From the NCBI RefSeq assembly GCF_943734655.1, contig NC_071355.1, positions 207,377,603 through 207,441,602 of the forward strand: a DNA stretch of 64,000 nt. Direction: 5' to 3'. Position numbers and translations under genes: made by a program. The notes under the pieces were generated by a model, which was given only the letters and a program-made list of their open reading frames with translations, searched no databases and was not told the DNA's origin. The DNA is from Sabethes cyaneus (Eukaryota; Arthropoda; Insecta; Diptera; Culicidae). Positions 1 through 41,884 of this stretch are shown here, in pieces (position 1 is the first letter of the stretch; the number at the start of each line of letters is the position of its first letter).

Positions 1-113
1 GTAGTATCAACATTAAGGGGAGGGGCTGTACCTATAGGTGAAAATGAGAATTGCCTTTTGTCACTCATCTGTAGTCGCAAAAAGTATTCAAGATGATCTA
101 TAACAGCAATGCC

Positions 114-275
114 TTGGGCTTAAACGTTCTTTCTAAGACTTGATCCTTTTTTATCGACGGACTCCACAGGCGGTTATTAGAGTACAGGACATTTACGGGG
201 CTAATGCAACAATCCTACTGACTCTATCGACTGACTTGTTGAACCAGTATCGTACTTCGAAACCAACTAATCTCT
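114..275 (-). mobile_element. Internally deleted tRNA-derived SINE (family 1)
   Basis: Read on the minus strand, this matches the intact SINE at 45215-45420 and the one at 61056-61260: a box-A-like head, then a body ending in AAGCCCAA. The part that holds box B in the other copies is missing, so this copy could not have been transcribed by RNA polymerase III in this form. The large duplication repeats it at about 1934-2095. Confidence 0.7.
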
Positions 276-338
276 TGTTCATTTACCATGATTTTTTCAG
301 CCTATTAAGCGGTAGCCTGAACAATATTCATGATTTAC

Positions 339-447
339 GGATAGGATACAATACATTTACGGATAGGATACAATACATTTACGCCGTAAATTTTACGGAT
401 AGGATACAATACGGATTTAGGGATAGGATACAATGGATAGGATATAC
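339..447 (+). repeat. Short minisatellite, GGATAGGATACAAT core
   Basis: Four copies of GGATAGGATACAAT plus a partial one are separated by short variable spacers. The same array recurs at 2159-2267 in the second copy of the duplication. Confidence 0.85.
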
Positions 448-1933
448 TGAATATCTAAATGCACTTTGGTCTTATTGAAACGCTATTAAATTTAAGTTAT
501 AGTCGTGAACTCGTGAGAAATGATAAGGTTGCTGCGACTATTTTAGGCCTAAACGTGAACATAATTGTGTGTTTTTCAAACCATCAGCGAGAGCGATTGA
601 CTTCGATTTTTTCGGCCAAATTACGTGCTAGTGTAGAAACAGTGGTTTTGAGGTTTACTGAATAAAAATTAGCAAATTACTTACATTTTTATGGAAATAG
701 ATATAAAACAAAAAAGCCTATGAGTGCAAGTAGTTTAGTATTGTTATATAGCGGCAAAACTTTTATTTGGGAGAGCGCAGTAAAAGAAAAGGAATGTACC
801 CTAGCATGCAAAAATGCCTGTCTTAATTTTTGTTTATACTTTCAATTTACATTTTTAATATGTTTGACCTGTGGGAACACTAGTCAAATCTCATTAATAG
901 GTCAATGTAAATTGCTAGTATCCTGCTTCCCACTGTTTTTATGCCGTTTCTTACTGTTCTAGTAACACATTTGGAAATGTCCATTCAACAAACTGTCGCA
1001 TCGGGCGTTTGATTGTTGTTTGAAATAAAGTTTTCCTCTTGATTTTAAGTGCACGCACGCAAAAGAAAAAATCATTAAATTTTCTTGCCGTCAATCGGGT
1101 CGGGTGAAATTTAAAACTTTTATTAGTGGCGTAATGATTTTTTTAAATTGTGCGGCTGCTGGTGAAAGTAATTTTACCCTCTAACGGGCAACGTCGTAAA
1201 AACGATGCGACCAAACTAATGACAATTTCTTCTTTATGAAAGTGGACTCAAAAGAAGCTCAAGTTTGGATTTTTATGTCAGAATAATTATCTGGTCGAGC
1301 GCCAGGCGAGAAATAGTCGACATATTTTTTTTCGTTTTTCTTGTCCAACGTTCTGTTAACCTATTTTTTCAAATAATATATATTTCAAAATTTAAATAAA
1401 GTATTTTGAGGTGCACCATTTTATTCTAGATGTCTAAAATTCGCGAATTCATTTGATCGATGATAACTTTTGAATGCATGGATAAATTGTTACAAGTTTG
1501 ATGTCAGAATGTCAAAAAATCTGTTCTGATCACAGTTTTGTTTATTCAAAACAAACTTCATGTGCGGCTCTCCGGTGTCACAGACAGGCAACACGTTAGA
1601 CCGTAAAATATTTTGCTCAAACCACAACATTTAACGCAAATTCCTCATACAATTATTACTTTTACCGAGCCGCGAACCCAGAATTGACGCACGGAGAATC
1701 CTTTGAAATATTTAAAGAGTGGAATTCTAAAATTGTTGTAGATATCTTGAATTGTAACATATACTTCGACCTAATAATGTTCAAATTTGATATATTTATA
1801 TGAAATCTATAGTAAGGACCGTAGTATCAACATTAAGGGGAGGGGCTGTACCTATAGGTGAAAATGAGAATTGCCTTTTGTCACTCATCTGTAGTCGCAA
1901 AAAGTATTCAAGATGATCTATAACAGCAATGCC

Positions 1934-2095
1934 TTGGGCTTAAACGTTCTTTCTAAGACTTGATCCTTTTTTATCGACGGACTCCACAGGCGGTTATTAG
2001 AGTACAGGACATTTACGGGGCTAATGCAACAATCCTACTGACTCTATCGACTGACTTGTTGAACCAGTATCGTACTTCGAAACCAACTAATCTCT
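1934..2095 (-). mobile_element. Duplicate of the box-B-less SINE
   Basis: Identical to the copy at 114-275 and carried by the segmental duplication. It shares the same internal deletion, so it is not an independent insertion. Confidence 0.7.
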
Positions 2096-2158
2096 TGTTC
2101 ATTTACCATGATTTTTTCAGCCTATTAAGCGGTAGCCTGAACAATATTCATGATTTAC

Positions 2159-2267
2159 GGATAGGATACAATACATTTACGGATAGGATACAATACATTT
2201 ACGCCGTAAATTTTACGGATAGGATACAATACGGATTTAGGGATAGGATACAATGGATAGGATATAC
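2159..2267 (+). repeat. Second copy of the GGATAGGATACAAT minisatellite
   Basis: Same array as at 339-447, carried along by the large duplication. Confidence 0.85.
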
Positions 2268-2789
2268 TGAATATCTAAATGCACTTTGGTCTTATTGAAA
2301 CGCTATTAAATTTAAGTTATAGTCGTGAACTCGTGAGAAATGATAAGGTTGCTGCGACTATTTTAGGCCTATTTTTCATTGTGGTATCTGTGTGGTTTAA
2401 ATTTCCAGCGGGCCGAACGCGCCTGCATGGTACAAACCATAACAATTATAAAGCAATCGCCAGAATAACTCAATGGGTCGTACTGCGAATGTGCCCACCG
2501 TTGTTTCTTAGTTACGCAATTAACAATAAAGCTGATTTTTTTGCATATTGTTGGGGCTTATCAAAGACTTATCACCTACCAAAAACCAACTATATCTATT
2601 TGAAGAAACCTGAGACATTGCGATGAGTAAACAGCACCACCCATGGGCCTATTCGGTGAATTGCTGTACTTCAACAGCAGACCAAAAGGAAGTAAGTCGG
2701 GTTATGTGTCGGTGTTTTTCAAGCGCTGCCTACATACCGGCAATATAATGGACCATTGAACCTAACTAGTTCTGTAGTGACAACAACTT

Positions 2790-2876
2790 GCTTCTGGTGC
2801 TAGTGTAATGTACACTATGTACGCTAGTGTAATGTACAAATCGTCCATATACACTAGCGCCAGAAGCAAGTGGTTG
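2790..2876. repeat. Inverted repeat / hairpin
   Basis: Two arms of about 28 bp, beginning ACAACAACTTGCTTCTGG and ending CCAGAAGCAAGTGGTTGT, pair with few mismatches around a loop that repeats GCTAGTGTAATGTAC. It is probably a small foldback element inside the 1015-bp segment. Confidence 0.7.
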
Positions 2877-4502
2877 TCTTTTAAAAATCAGTTATCTTAA
2901 ATTATCCATCAATTTAGTATGGATTTTTACTCAATACGCTAGAAGCGTTCTTGGTGCCTCTGCCTCAAATATTTGTAATGATAACCTCAGTTTGTTTAGG
3001 ATGGGATTAACAACAACATGAATTTTCTGCTAGAAGCTTAGCTTAGCTTTCACTAAATGCACGTATCAATGGTTGCACTCAGTGATTGTCCCGAATCAGT
3101 GAACTTGCACAATGAATCAAATGAACGGGGTTGGGGTTGACCGATCATTCTCACTGTGCAAAATTCAGTGACTCGATATTTAAAGGATTAATAACTGCGC
3201 CGGCCACGTCCTTGCAATCAGGTGGGATCAGGGAAGGAATATTAATGTAATCAAGAAGGTGAATGTTCTGCTAGTTAATGAAAATTGATTTATATTTTCA
3301 TATTAGAGGGGATTTTTTGTCTTCCTCCTTGATAAAAAAAGTAGAATTGTTCTCTATTGACAGCTGTTTAATTTCTAGAATAAGTAAACGTGAACATAAT
3401 TGTGTGTTTTTCAAACCATCAGCGAGAGCGATTGACTTCGATTTTTTCGGCCAAATTACGTGCTAGTGTAGAAACAGTGGTTTTGAGGTTTACTGAATAA
3501 AAATTAGCAAATTACTTACATTTTTATGGAAATAGATATAAAACAAAAAAGCCTATGAGTGCAAGTAGTTTAGTATTGTTATATAGCGGCAAAACTTTTA
3601 TTTGGGAGAGCGCAGTAAAAGAAAAGGAATGTACCCTAGCATGCAAAAATGCCTGTCTTAATTTTTGTTTATACTTTCAATTTACATTTTTAATATGTTT
3701 GACCTGTGGGAACACTAGTCAAATCTCATTAATAGGTCAATGTAAATTGCTAGTATCCTGCTTCCCACTGTTTTTATGCCGTTTCTTACTGTTCTAGTAA
3801 CACATTTGGAAATGTCCATTCAACAAACTGTCGCATCGGGCGTTTGATTGTTGTTTGAAATAAAGTTTTCCTCTTGATTTTAAGTGCACGCACGCAAAAG
3901 AAAAAATCATTAAATTTTCTTGCCGTCAATCGGGTCGGGTGAAATTTAAAACTTTTATTAGTGGCGTAATGATTTTTTTAAATTGTGCGGCTGCTGGTGA
4001 AAGTAATTTTACCCTCTAACGGGCAACGTCGTAAAAACGATGCGACCAAACTAATGACAATTTCTTCTTTATGAAAGTGGACTCAAAAGAAGCTCAAGTT
4101 TGGATTTTTATGTGAGAATAATTATCTGGTCGAGCGCCAGGCGAGAAATAGTCGACATATTTTTTTTCGTTTTTCTTGTCCAACGTTCTGTTAACCTATT
4201 TTTTCAAATAATATATATTTCAAAATTTAAATAAAGTATTTTGAGGTGCACCATTTTATTCTAGATGTCCCAAATTCGCGAATTCATTTGATCGATGATA
4301 ACTTTTGGATGCATGGATAAATTGTTACAAGTTTGGTGTCAGAATGTCAAAAAATCTGTTCTGATCACAGTTTTGTTTATTCAAAACAAATTTCATGTGC
4401 GGCTCTGCGGTGTCACAGACAGGCAACACGTTAGACCGTAAAATATTTTGCTCAAACCACAACATTTAACGCAAATTCCTCATACAATTATTACTTTTAC
4501 CG

Positions 4503-5126
4503 CTTGAATTATTATTTCTTTTCACCGTTTTCTACCGCAAAGGAATAGAATAGGTAAGAATTATGAGCGAAATTATCGTAAGTGGACTCTAATGACCTGA
4601 TCGTTAAATGGTTTCGAAAGCAACGGCCATTCTTCATTTTGTTGAAATTTACTGTATTCCTTAAGTACCCCAATTGGTCAAATGTATTTGATAGTACTCT
4701 GCTGTTATAGAAAGACCAATGTAGTAGTTTGTGGTTGGCCAGACTGGCCCCTGCCAAGGGTCACCAAGCTATTGAGGTCATAGTATTTATGTCCAAATCC
4801 CGTAAGGCTGTGGCGCCTTTTATACTAAAACACTAGAATAAAAAAGAAATCTTTCAAATTTGTCAGAGATGTTTGGAACATCATCCCGCTTCGTACGTAC
4901 GACTGTATGTATCGAGTAATTTTTATGTTTTAATCAAAGTCATTCATTAGCAAGTCTCACATCTTTATGCGACTATTTTCCTTATCATCAACCACAAAAG
5001 CGTTCTACGTCTGTCGTAACAAAAGTCAAATGAAATAAATACACATACCACGCACGCACCAGTAATGCTGTAGAACTACGTGCAATACTATTCACGGCAT
5101 ATTCTAAATAATAAAACAAATTGAAC
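4503..5126. other. Gap between duplication and PDZ gene, includes its 3' UTR
   Basis: No convincing gene. The part next to 5127 should be the 3' UTR of the minus-strand PDZ gene. I find no AATAAA on the minus strand there. A weaker ATTAAA lies at 4934-4929, about 190 bp past the stop. Confidence 0.4.
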
Positions 5127-34911
<29,785 letters not shown>

Positions 34912-36214
34912 CTGAAATAGTAGAAGAAACAGAAATTAACTCTTACTTTCTTACTCCACGGGAGATGTCATCGGACGGGGAGAACAGGTTTCAGCGGATG
35001 GCGAGCAGAATTTTATTAGTGCAATAGCATCAAATGCCATAAAGGACCGAAGCACACACGGGAATAACACCATAGGATGGAATTCTAAACCTATTCGCAT
35101 GTGCCGTTCACCGGTGGGGTTTTCAATTGAAGTTATGCACATGTTGAATTCCTTTGTTGGTGATTCCAGCTCAACGAGTATGAGTTAAAGGTATATGGCC
35201 ATCAAACATTATTGAGAAAATCGGTATTTTTATTTCACATGTCTGTTATACATGCATTTTTGCTTATTTTGATACTAATATTGTGAAGATCCAACAACAG
35301 AAGTACATGAAATTTAAAGAAAAAGTTTCATATGTGACTTTGAGGCTCTACAATACAAGGCTATGACGGCCTTATTATTACATTGTTAACCCATTTCCTC
35401 CCAGCGATGAGAAACGCAACGCACTTTCATACGATTCTAAAGAAGGCCCGGTTCAACTTGGACCCTGAAAAACAAAGAAAGATTGAAAAAAAATCTAATC
35501 GACCTGTTTTCGCTCAAAGGTCAGATGTTACATGTAACATAATTACAGCTGTGACAAAACAACAGGTTTTGCTATATTTCAGATAGTTAAGGAAAAATGC
35601 TCATAAAACTCGATTTTACCTCTATTAATGCCTGACCTATATTAATCAGTGTTAGTAAGAATCGGTAGCTTGCCAAAAAAAATTGTTCCATAATTTTGAT
35701 TATTTTTGTAATTTTAAGATAGGTTTTAAGCTTTACGTTGCGAAAACGCAACGCTAGGAAGAAACGATATTCAAAATTTGCAACGGGAACGTTTGTTTTC
35801 GTTCGTTTGCTGTGGTGTTTCATTTGATGTTGTTGCTTTTTGGTAAACAAATGAATGTAAATCTAATATTTCGATTGTTCAAAATATCCCGGAAACATTA
35901 TAAAAGTTTACATAACATAGAATTCGCAGCTTCAAACACTGATGACAGATGGAGCAGACGTTGTGATAAGAGTGTAATAAAATTGTTAAAGTACCTTCGC
36001 CTCCGGAATATCTGGAGGAATTGAGTGACAGCAACGACAGTTTCATGGACCCAAATTTAACGTAACAACCTTTCCGGAACGTGTTAGTAGGAATTTAATC
36101 ATCTGCGATGACATGCATTTGGCATTCAAACTGCATACTATGCGTCTAGTGCAAAGATGGTCTCCAACCCAAATGTTTCAATATCTATCATAAAACATAA
36201 CTTGTAATACTCTA
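34912..36214. other. Sequence upstream of the visible PDZ exon
   Basis: An open minus-strand frame at 34951-35142 ends at a possible GTAAGA donor in the right phase for the next exon. The implied intron would be only 43 bp, shorter than usual for dipterans, and the peptide has no recognisable content, so I do not add it to the gene. Nothing else is supported. Confidence 0.3.
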
Positions 36215-37144
36215 AGGCTTGTTCGGGACAAAATCTGGACACCTTAATTTTGCAATAAAATAAATTTGCTAGAAGTTTAATCTATGAAACAATTTCATAT
36301 CATTTATGTGTGTATCGTTAATAATTATCAAACAAATTAACGTTACTTATTTGGTCTGCATGAAAAATTGGCGAACTTTGGAGTTTACCCTTAACGTGAG
36401 GGTCAGTGCAGACAGGTTGGCAACCAATTTAGCTGCGTTTGTCCAAGATTTTCGAAATTTATCTATAGTTGTTGCTTGTTGTTTGTTGTTTGTGGTGGGA
36501 CAGCTCACTCTTCACCAAAGCCCAATACCGGTCGAAGGAGCGTAACTCTGGACAGTTAGGTGGATTCGCCTCCTTCGGTACAGTAAGGATTCCATTAGCA
36601 TCATACCATTCCAAAACATCTTTAGCGTAGTGACAGGATGCCAAATCAGGTCAAAACAGCGAGGGTACATCATGGCTGTGCAGGAACGGTAACAATCGTT
36701 TCTGCAGGCATTCTTCACGGTATATTTCCTTGTTAACCGTTCCCGTAGTGATGTAACTTTTGCTTGCTCGTCCACAGCTGCATATGGCCTGCCATACTAA
36801 ATATTTTTTTGGGGAACTTGGCTTTCTTCTTTGTCCTAAAATGCTCTGCAACGCCATTCCGTTTCATGGCAGTGTAAAAAGACATACCAGGAAGCTGTTT
36901 AAAGTCTTCTAGGACATACGTTTCAACGTCCATGGAACGCCTGGAAACTTCGTTAAATATTCGCGATAAAGCTTAAGAGTGCGTGTTTTGGCCGTCGTAT
37001 TTTGTTTATCATTACGATTTGGCACAGTCCTCACCTTGAAAGACTTCATGCCTTGTCGCTGCTTAGAAGTGTGCACGAATGTTGGCGACATTTTTGTTTT
37101 ACGAGCAATGATACGTACGGAAAGATCTGGTCTCCTCCGTAATA

Positions 37145-38770
37145 GGGTAAGGAACGAGTTAAGCAGTGTCACCTATTTTAATCAGTTGAAAATAAATGAG
37201 CCGAAAATGCACTTTTTAATTCATATTTTCAAAATCTTTTGATAGGATCATCTTCACAAATCACTTAACCATACATTTGATTCACACAAACACAATTTAC
37301 TGGGTTTTCGACATAAAATATGATGAATTAAAAATTGTTGTCCAAAAACGTACATTTTTCAGCTGCTGAAGGCAATCACCACCTCGCTACTAACGAATCC
37401 ATCACATTTTTCAGCACTGATTACAACCACTCTAAAAGTCAAGCACTCAATAGTCACATACCATATTATTCACTCTCTTTTTTCTGTTATCTAAGGCTTT
37501 GTCACTAGCCGAAAGTTTTATTATTTTATAACAAAACTGAAAACAAATTCTGAATTGACGGAACCTGTTCACCAGTAGCAGCAGCTGCAGCAAAACTGAT
37601 AAACTATCGTGCTGCCAAGACACTGTTTCGGTTCTGGAAATAAGAATTATAGGTTTGAAATTAACTGAAACCTCCAATGGTGAAAACGTGGTTCAATACT
37701 TTCAAGAGAAATGTATGTTCATAATTAATTTTTCTTTATTAAAAACAACAGAAAAGACAGCTTTTTCAATAATTTTCGAAGATTTTCTCAGTGATTTAAT
37801 GAAGCAACGATGTGTTTCAATGTTATTTGCTTTGACAACACTGTTCTGAGTCGGACCGTGCGTACTGCTATGCCCAGCTAGCATTTTCATATGTATAAAA
37901 AAGGTAAAAATCAGCATTACGTACAGATATACATGCTAAATAAATCGTATTTCATGCGTAAAATTGGCATATCCGTACTATTTTGGACGCGATATATAAG
38001 TATTTATATACGATAAAATCCGATTAAGCGCGAGTCGCTCCGTACTATTCTACGATTTTGTGCTTAAAATCGTATGTATGTCAGTCATTATCATTATATA
38101 CGACAAAAAATCAACTTGATCCCACTTTATCCAGCTTTAGTTACGATTTCGAGTTTGTTAGGAGATATTTACGATAGTTTTCGTACATTGATATACGAGT
38201 TGGTGCTAGCTGGGTGTTTACCTCTTTTGTTCTCCCACCATCCTTATGAACAGCGAGAGAGACGTCAAACTCGCAGTTTCCCATAAGAACACTAGAGAAT
38301 AAAAGAGACGACGAATACCGTTTGCCGAACGGTGCGGTGAGTGTATGCCCCGATAAACAATTTAGACAGATGGCATTTCACGCATCTATGCCGATACGCT
38401 ATGCCGATTACGCATCAGATGCCGATTAGTAGGTCGCGGATAGGAACGCGAACTTACTGAATAGGGGGAATAGTTCGAGGGATTTTTTACGGGGACGTAA
38501 AAAAATTCAGATTTCAGGATTGCTTAAAAAAGCATCTTGAGGGTGAAAATATGTTCGGTCTGATCAAAATTAGTTCCACCGCTCCAACTTTTAAAGCGGA
38601 AAATCAAAAGTTTAGCACAACAATAGTGTCTTCCAATGGTAACAGCTAGAAGAACTAAAGATAGCAAGAAGATTGGTATGCTGATATCCCCCACTTAGTC
38701 AACCCATCGCTTGTAATAAGGTAAAACAATCAGTGACCCGCTTAGACTGCTTAAAACCGGTTCTTTACCC
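37145..38770. mobile_element. GGGTA-ended element nested in the mariner
   Basis: 1626 bp flanked by TA (37143-37144, 38771-38772). The left end GGGTAAGGAACGAGTTAAGC matches the right end reversed, GGGTAAAGAACCGGTTTTAAGC. No transposase is seen. It contains a further small element at 37873-38214. Confidence 0.85.
37873..38214. mobile_element. MITE with CCCAGCTAGCA ends
   Basis: 342 bp with 11-bp inverted ends CCCAGCTAGCA / TGCTAGCTGGG. The interior repeats TATACGA/TACGATTTT words. No clear target duplication is visible. Confidence 0.65.
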
Positions 38771-39149
38771 TATTTGTTTTACCTTCGCATCCTTGTGGTG
38801 GTTCCTCGGATCCGTTTTTGTTTCACTTCCCTTCTTCCTAGCTGTTGTCAAGCGAGTATCGAACGATTTTAAAACACTGTGAACAGTGCTTGGAGGAAAT
38901 CCAAGATTTTTGGCAAGTTCTCTTAACGAGAGATCCGGATTTTCATTGCGACCGCACCCAATTGCTTTTCGCACCTGCTCTTCTTTCGACGCCATTTTAC
39001 GCTGAGCGCTTGTAATATAAACAAGTGTTATATTTTCAGAAAGAACAGACATACGTCTACCACTCTGCAAAATATGTCACTCATTGTTAATGTATTTCCG
39101 AAGCTGTGTGTGTTTAGGGGTGTCCAAATTTTGTCGCGAACAAGCCTTA

Positions 39150-41180
39150 CTGTCCATTATAAATTGAAGTATAATTCAAATCGGCACTCTAATCATTTGT
39201 AAATAGAGAGAATAATCTTGTGAATCTTTAGACGAGTGTAGTAGAAGTTGGATTTGAAAATTAAGCTATTTTTGTCGTTTACAGTTGAGCACCCCTATTC
39301 CCAACTAGTATCTTTCAGAAGACATAAACTTTCTAGAATTCCGTTTACTGAAGGTAGCCCATAGCTACACCTTTGCGGCACAATCTGGAATTACATATGA
39401 AATGTCGTGATAGTAATTGGCATACAATAATAACTTCGCCGACGACACTTGCTTGCTCGAACTTCAATTGTTGGATTGTCGGATGTTCGTTTCCTTGTCA
39501 GATGGCCGCTGCTGCAGTGCGGCCGATGAACTAGAAACAGTTGTTATCTAACGACATATTTAAGAAAAGAAAAGCTCGAATGACGAGCACACATTCTGTT
39601 TAGACGAAAATTGCACATTTCCTTGAGTGGCAGAAATCTGTTGTGATCTTTTGAGTAATTTCTTCTTAATATCCAAGCAAGGTTATACATGCTTACATGC
39701 TGAATAGAAAAGATTGAAAGAAATTAAAGTTCCCTCAGTGTAAAGTGGCAACAAACAGAGTGTCACTTCAGATGGGCATTCTTCCGAAGATATGTTCTAG
39801 CGGTAATTTCATGCTAGCAATAAGATCGTGGAGATGTACATAACATACTTTGCTTATCGCTTAACTACATCTGCCGCAGGCTATACACGTTAATAACGTT
39901 CATAATAAGCACCAGAAATAATACTTGGTTAGGAACAATATGCGCTATGGCACGATATTTCAAATCTTGTTAACTGAATCTTTTGTATTTATATCTTTAT
40001 TTATATCTACAAAAGAAGCGGACAGTTTACGTCAATAACAGCCGGTCAGTTAGTCATTTTACGGCGCAGAATTCATCTCTTCGAATCAGGAAAAGAAATA
40101 ATTATCTGAAGTAGACTTCTTTTAGACCAGGGAAGCAGCAATCAGCGCTTTAACAAAGCGACGAGCACCGCCCGGTAATACTGACGTCACACCTGTTGGT
40201 TTGTTGGTTGGTTGGATTCGACTACAAAACCGGCTTGCACTATTTATTTATCGTAGACACAAGAACCCGTTTTTTATTCCAGGAAGTATCATGAAATCTC
40301 CGATTACCTTCCGGCGGAGGAAGAGGCAGACTCGTAAAAAACCATTCTCGCTATGTTCCGACCCCGGCTCGTGTTCAATTGTGTTGGCGCGGCATCAAAC
40401 GAAGCCTCTTTAACGAAACAATTTGGTCCGTTTATGAGCTTTATCTGGTGCACGGCGCGTTGATCACCATCGTCACTACCACAATTGGTCGCAATAGCCA
40501 ATAAACTATGCAAATCGGCGAAATACAACAAATGGAACGTCGGACGGACCATTTAGCGCCTCTCGGAATTTCCGCGTAACGGCGAAAATGACCAGTAAAA
40601 CAGATTGGGATGATACACGATACCATAGGCCCCAAATGGGTGTGCTCTTTAATAAATCGTTTGAGTGAGCTTGATGAAAAAAATCCACAATCTTATTGGG
40701 AGATTTTTTCTTCGATTTGGATACCGATACCGCTCCAGCGATGAACTACATATATCGAACTGATCAGACACAGAAGTAGAAAAAAATGCAGGTCGCATCG
40801 ATTGGACCACGCCGGTCCGATATTCTTAAGCTGCGTTTTTACATCCTCAAGCGTTTACCGTCAAACGAGGTTTATTTTTACACGCAAAAATAATTTTTGT
40901 AAAAACATAGAACGTAGCACAGAATTATTATTGTATTATAGTTATTTCAAAATTGATACAGAAAAAAAAGTGACTTCTCTTAGCTATCCATTGGAATAAG
41001 TTCCAAGATAGCCTCACTTGGCGGTATCTGAATGGATGACTTCGCATTTTACCCGGTTGGTTAGACTCCGGAACCGACAAGTTCATCAATCAACTTTAGG
41101 TAAAAACCTATTTTTTATAGTACTTTACTGCAGTTGGTACTATACTATGATTTCGAGGATCGGGTGCAAAATTTGCCAAA
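39150..41180. other. Mostly unique spacer upstream of OBP-A
   Basis: No gene supported. A perfect CRE-like palindrome TGACGTCA lies at 40182-40189 in a GC-richer stretch. Overlapping frames at 40300-40690 have no domain. Confidence 0.4.
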
Positions 41181-41181
41181 G

Positions 41182-41217
41182 TATAAAACAGTCTCCGGGC
41201 TTTCGTTAGCACCGCAG
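41182..41217 (+). promoter_or_regulatory. Core promoter of OBP-A
   Basis: TATAAAA at 41182-41188, followed about 30 bp later by an initiator-like CGCAGTTG near 41212. The start codon is at 41280. Confidence 0.65.
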
Positions 41218-41279
41218 TTGACGACGGGACTTCACTATATAGCATTCGCGCAGTTCTTCGCACTAGTGTCCGAACCAAA

Positions 41280-41818
41280 ATGAAACTTTTAATTTCTACA
41301 GCTGTTGTTGCGCTTGTTGTTGCATCCTGTTGGGTAAGTATCTGAAGGTTGTACTCAAAACAGAAAAGTTTAGTTTGTTACTTCCTATTTTGCAGGCTGC
41401 ATATACTGAAAAGCAGCAAGCAGAATTAGCCGACTATATTGCAAAATGTGCGATTGAATTGAAAGTGACACTGGGCAGTGATCTTCTGGAACGGTCCAAA
41501 TCTGGTGGAAATCCTTTCCCGGATAATGAAAACACAAAGGTTTGGCGAAATAAGCATCTCTTCGTTTGTTGTTTACAATAATAATATATTGAATTTTTAC
41601 AGAAATTCGTTGTGTGCTTCATGACCAAAACCGGCGTTCTGATGGCGGACGGTACTATCGCGACTCAGAAGTTTATTGATTTTCTTGCCGAAGGACACGA
41701 TGTCAATGCGATAACGGAGGTTGTCGAGAAATGTGCCAAAGTTGAGGGCGACACGCCCGAAGATAAGGGATACAACTTCCACAAGTGTTTCTGGGCTGAA
41801 AAGAAATTTGAGCTGTAG
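41280..41818 (+). CDS. Odorant-binding protein, Minus-C type (OBP-A)
   Basis: Three exons, 41280-41333, 41396-41539 and 41603-41818, with GT/AG introns of 62 and 63 bp, both in phase 0. They encode 137 residues. Exon 1 is a signal peptide (MKLLISTAVVALVVASCW). The mature protein starts near AAYTEKQ and belongs to the insect PBP/GOBP family, small secreted alpha-helical carriers of hydrophobic ligands such as odorants. Only four of the six classic cysteines are present (in AKC, VVC, EKC, HKC). Position 2, four residues before VVC's cysteine, is Lys, and position 5 is Glu, so the C2-C5 disulfide is absent. Other hallmarks: KTGVLMADG, FLAEGHD and the C-terminal KCFW. AATAAAA follows at 41875. 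It shares exon structure with OBP-B and OBP-C, consistent with local duplication; Obp56-like relatives are likely. Confidence 0.93.
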
Positions 41819-41884
41819 AACGCGTGCCAGTACCCGTTACCGTTGTGTACAGTTAAGTTACAGTGAAATAAGGAATAAAATTTT

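Larger units (their letters stand above)
1..1820. repeat. Left copy of a near-identical duplication
   Basis: Bases 1-551 match 1821-2371 (offset 1820) and bases 552-1667 match 3387-4502 (offset 2835), with only a few substitutions. This copy therefore joins two blocks directly that the right copy separates by 1015 bp. It continues with 1668-1820, which has no match in the right copy. Short reading frames recur in both copies but carry no recognisable domain and include repeat sequence, so I do not call them genes. The window edge cuts the left side, so the full unit is not seen. Confidence 0.9.
1821..4502. repeat. Right copy of the duplication with extra 1015 bp
   Basis: This is the longer copy. 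The extra segment 2372-3386 lies between two TA dinucleotides, while the left copy has one TA at the junction. I see no terminal inverted repeats on the segment. It contains a strong hairpin at about 2790-2876 but no convincing gene. The close identity of the rest suggests either a very recent duplication or two haplotypes placed in series by the assembler. Confidence 0.88.
36215..39147 (-). mobile_element. ITmD37E-type mariner, interrupted by a nested element
   Basis: Terminal repeats AGGCTTGTTCGGGACAAAAT and, reversed, AGGCTTGTTCGCGACAAAAT, with TA on both sides (36213-36214, 39148-39149). The transposase reads on the minus strand. The N-terminal helix-turn-helix is at 39000-38770 (LSLRELAKNLGFPPSTVHSV); then come RRRPDLSVR, VETYVLEDFKQLPG, KYLVWQAICSCGRASKSY, and PDLASCHYAKDVLEWY with NPPNCPELR (about 36540-36640). 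The third acidic residue is Asp in SFDRYW, where PIEKYW is usual. Removing the nested element at 37145-38770 and one TA leaves about 1.3 kb, normal for the family, and joins the frame as KQILRRRPDLS. Frameshifts exist elsewhere, so it is inactive. Confidence 0.88.

Noticed and set aside
140..962. Frames of 68-112 residues repeated in both copies of the duplication
   Set aside because: They run through SINE and minisatellite sequence, have no domain, and are repeated only because the DNA is duplicated.
34951..35142. Extra upstream exon of the PDZ gene
   Set aside because: Phase fits, but the implied 43-bp intron is too short to trust and the peptide is unrecognisable.
36512..39070. Separate small genes from the mariner frames
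   Set aside because: Together they form one frameshifted transposase in order, within matched terminal repeats.
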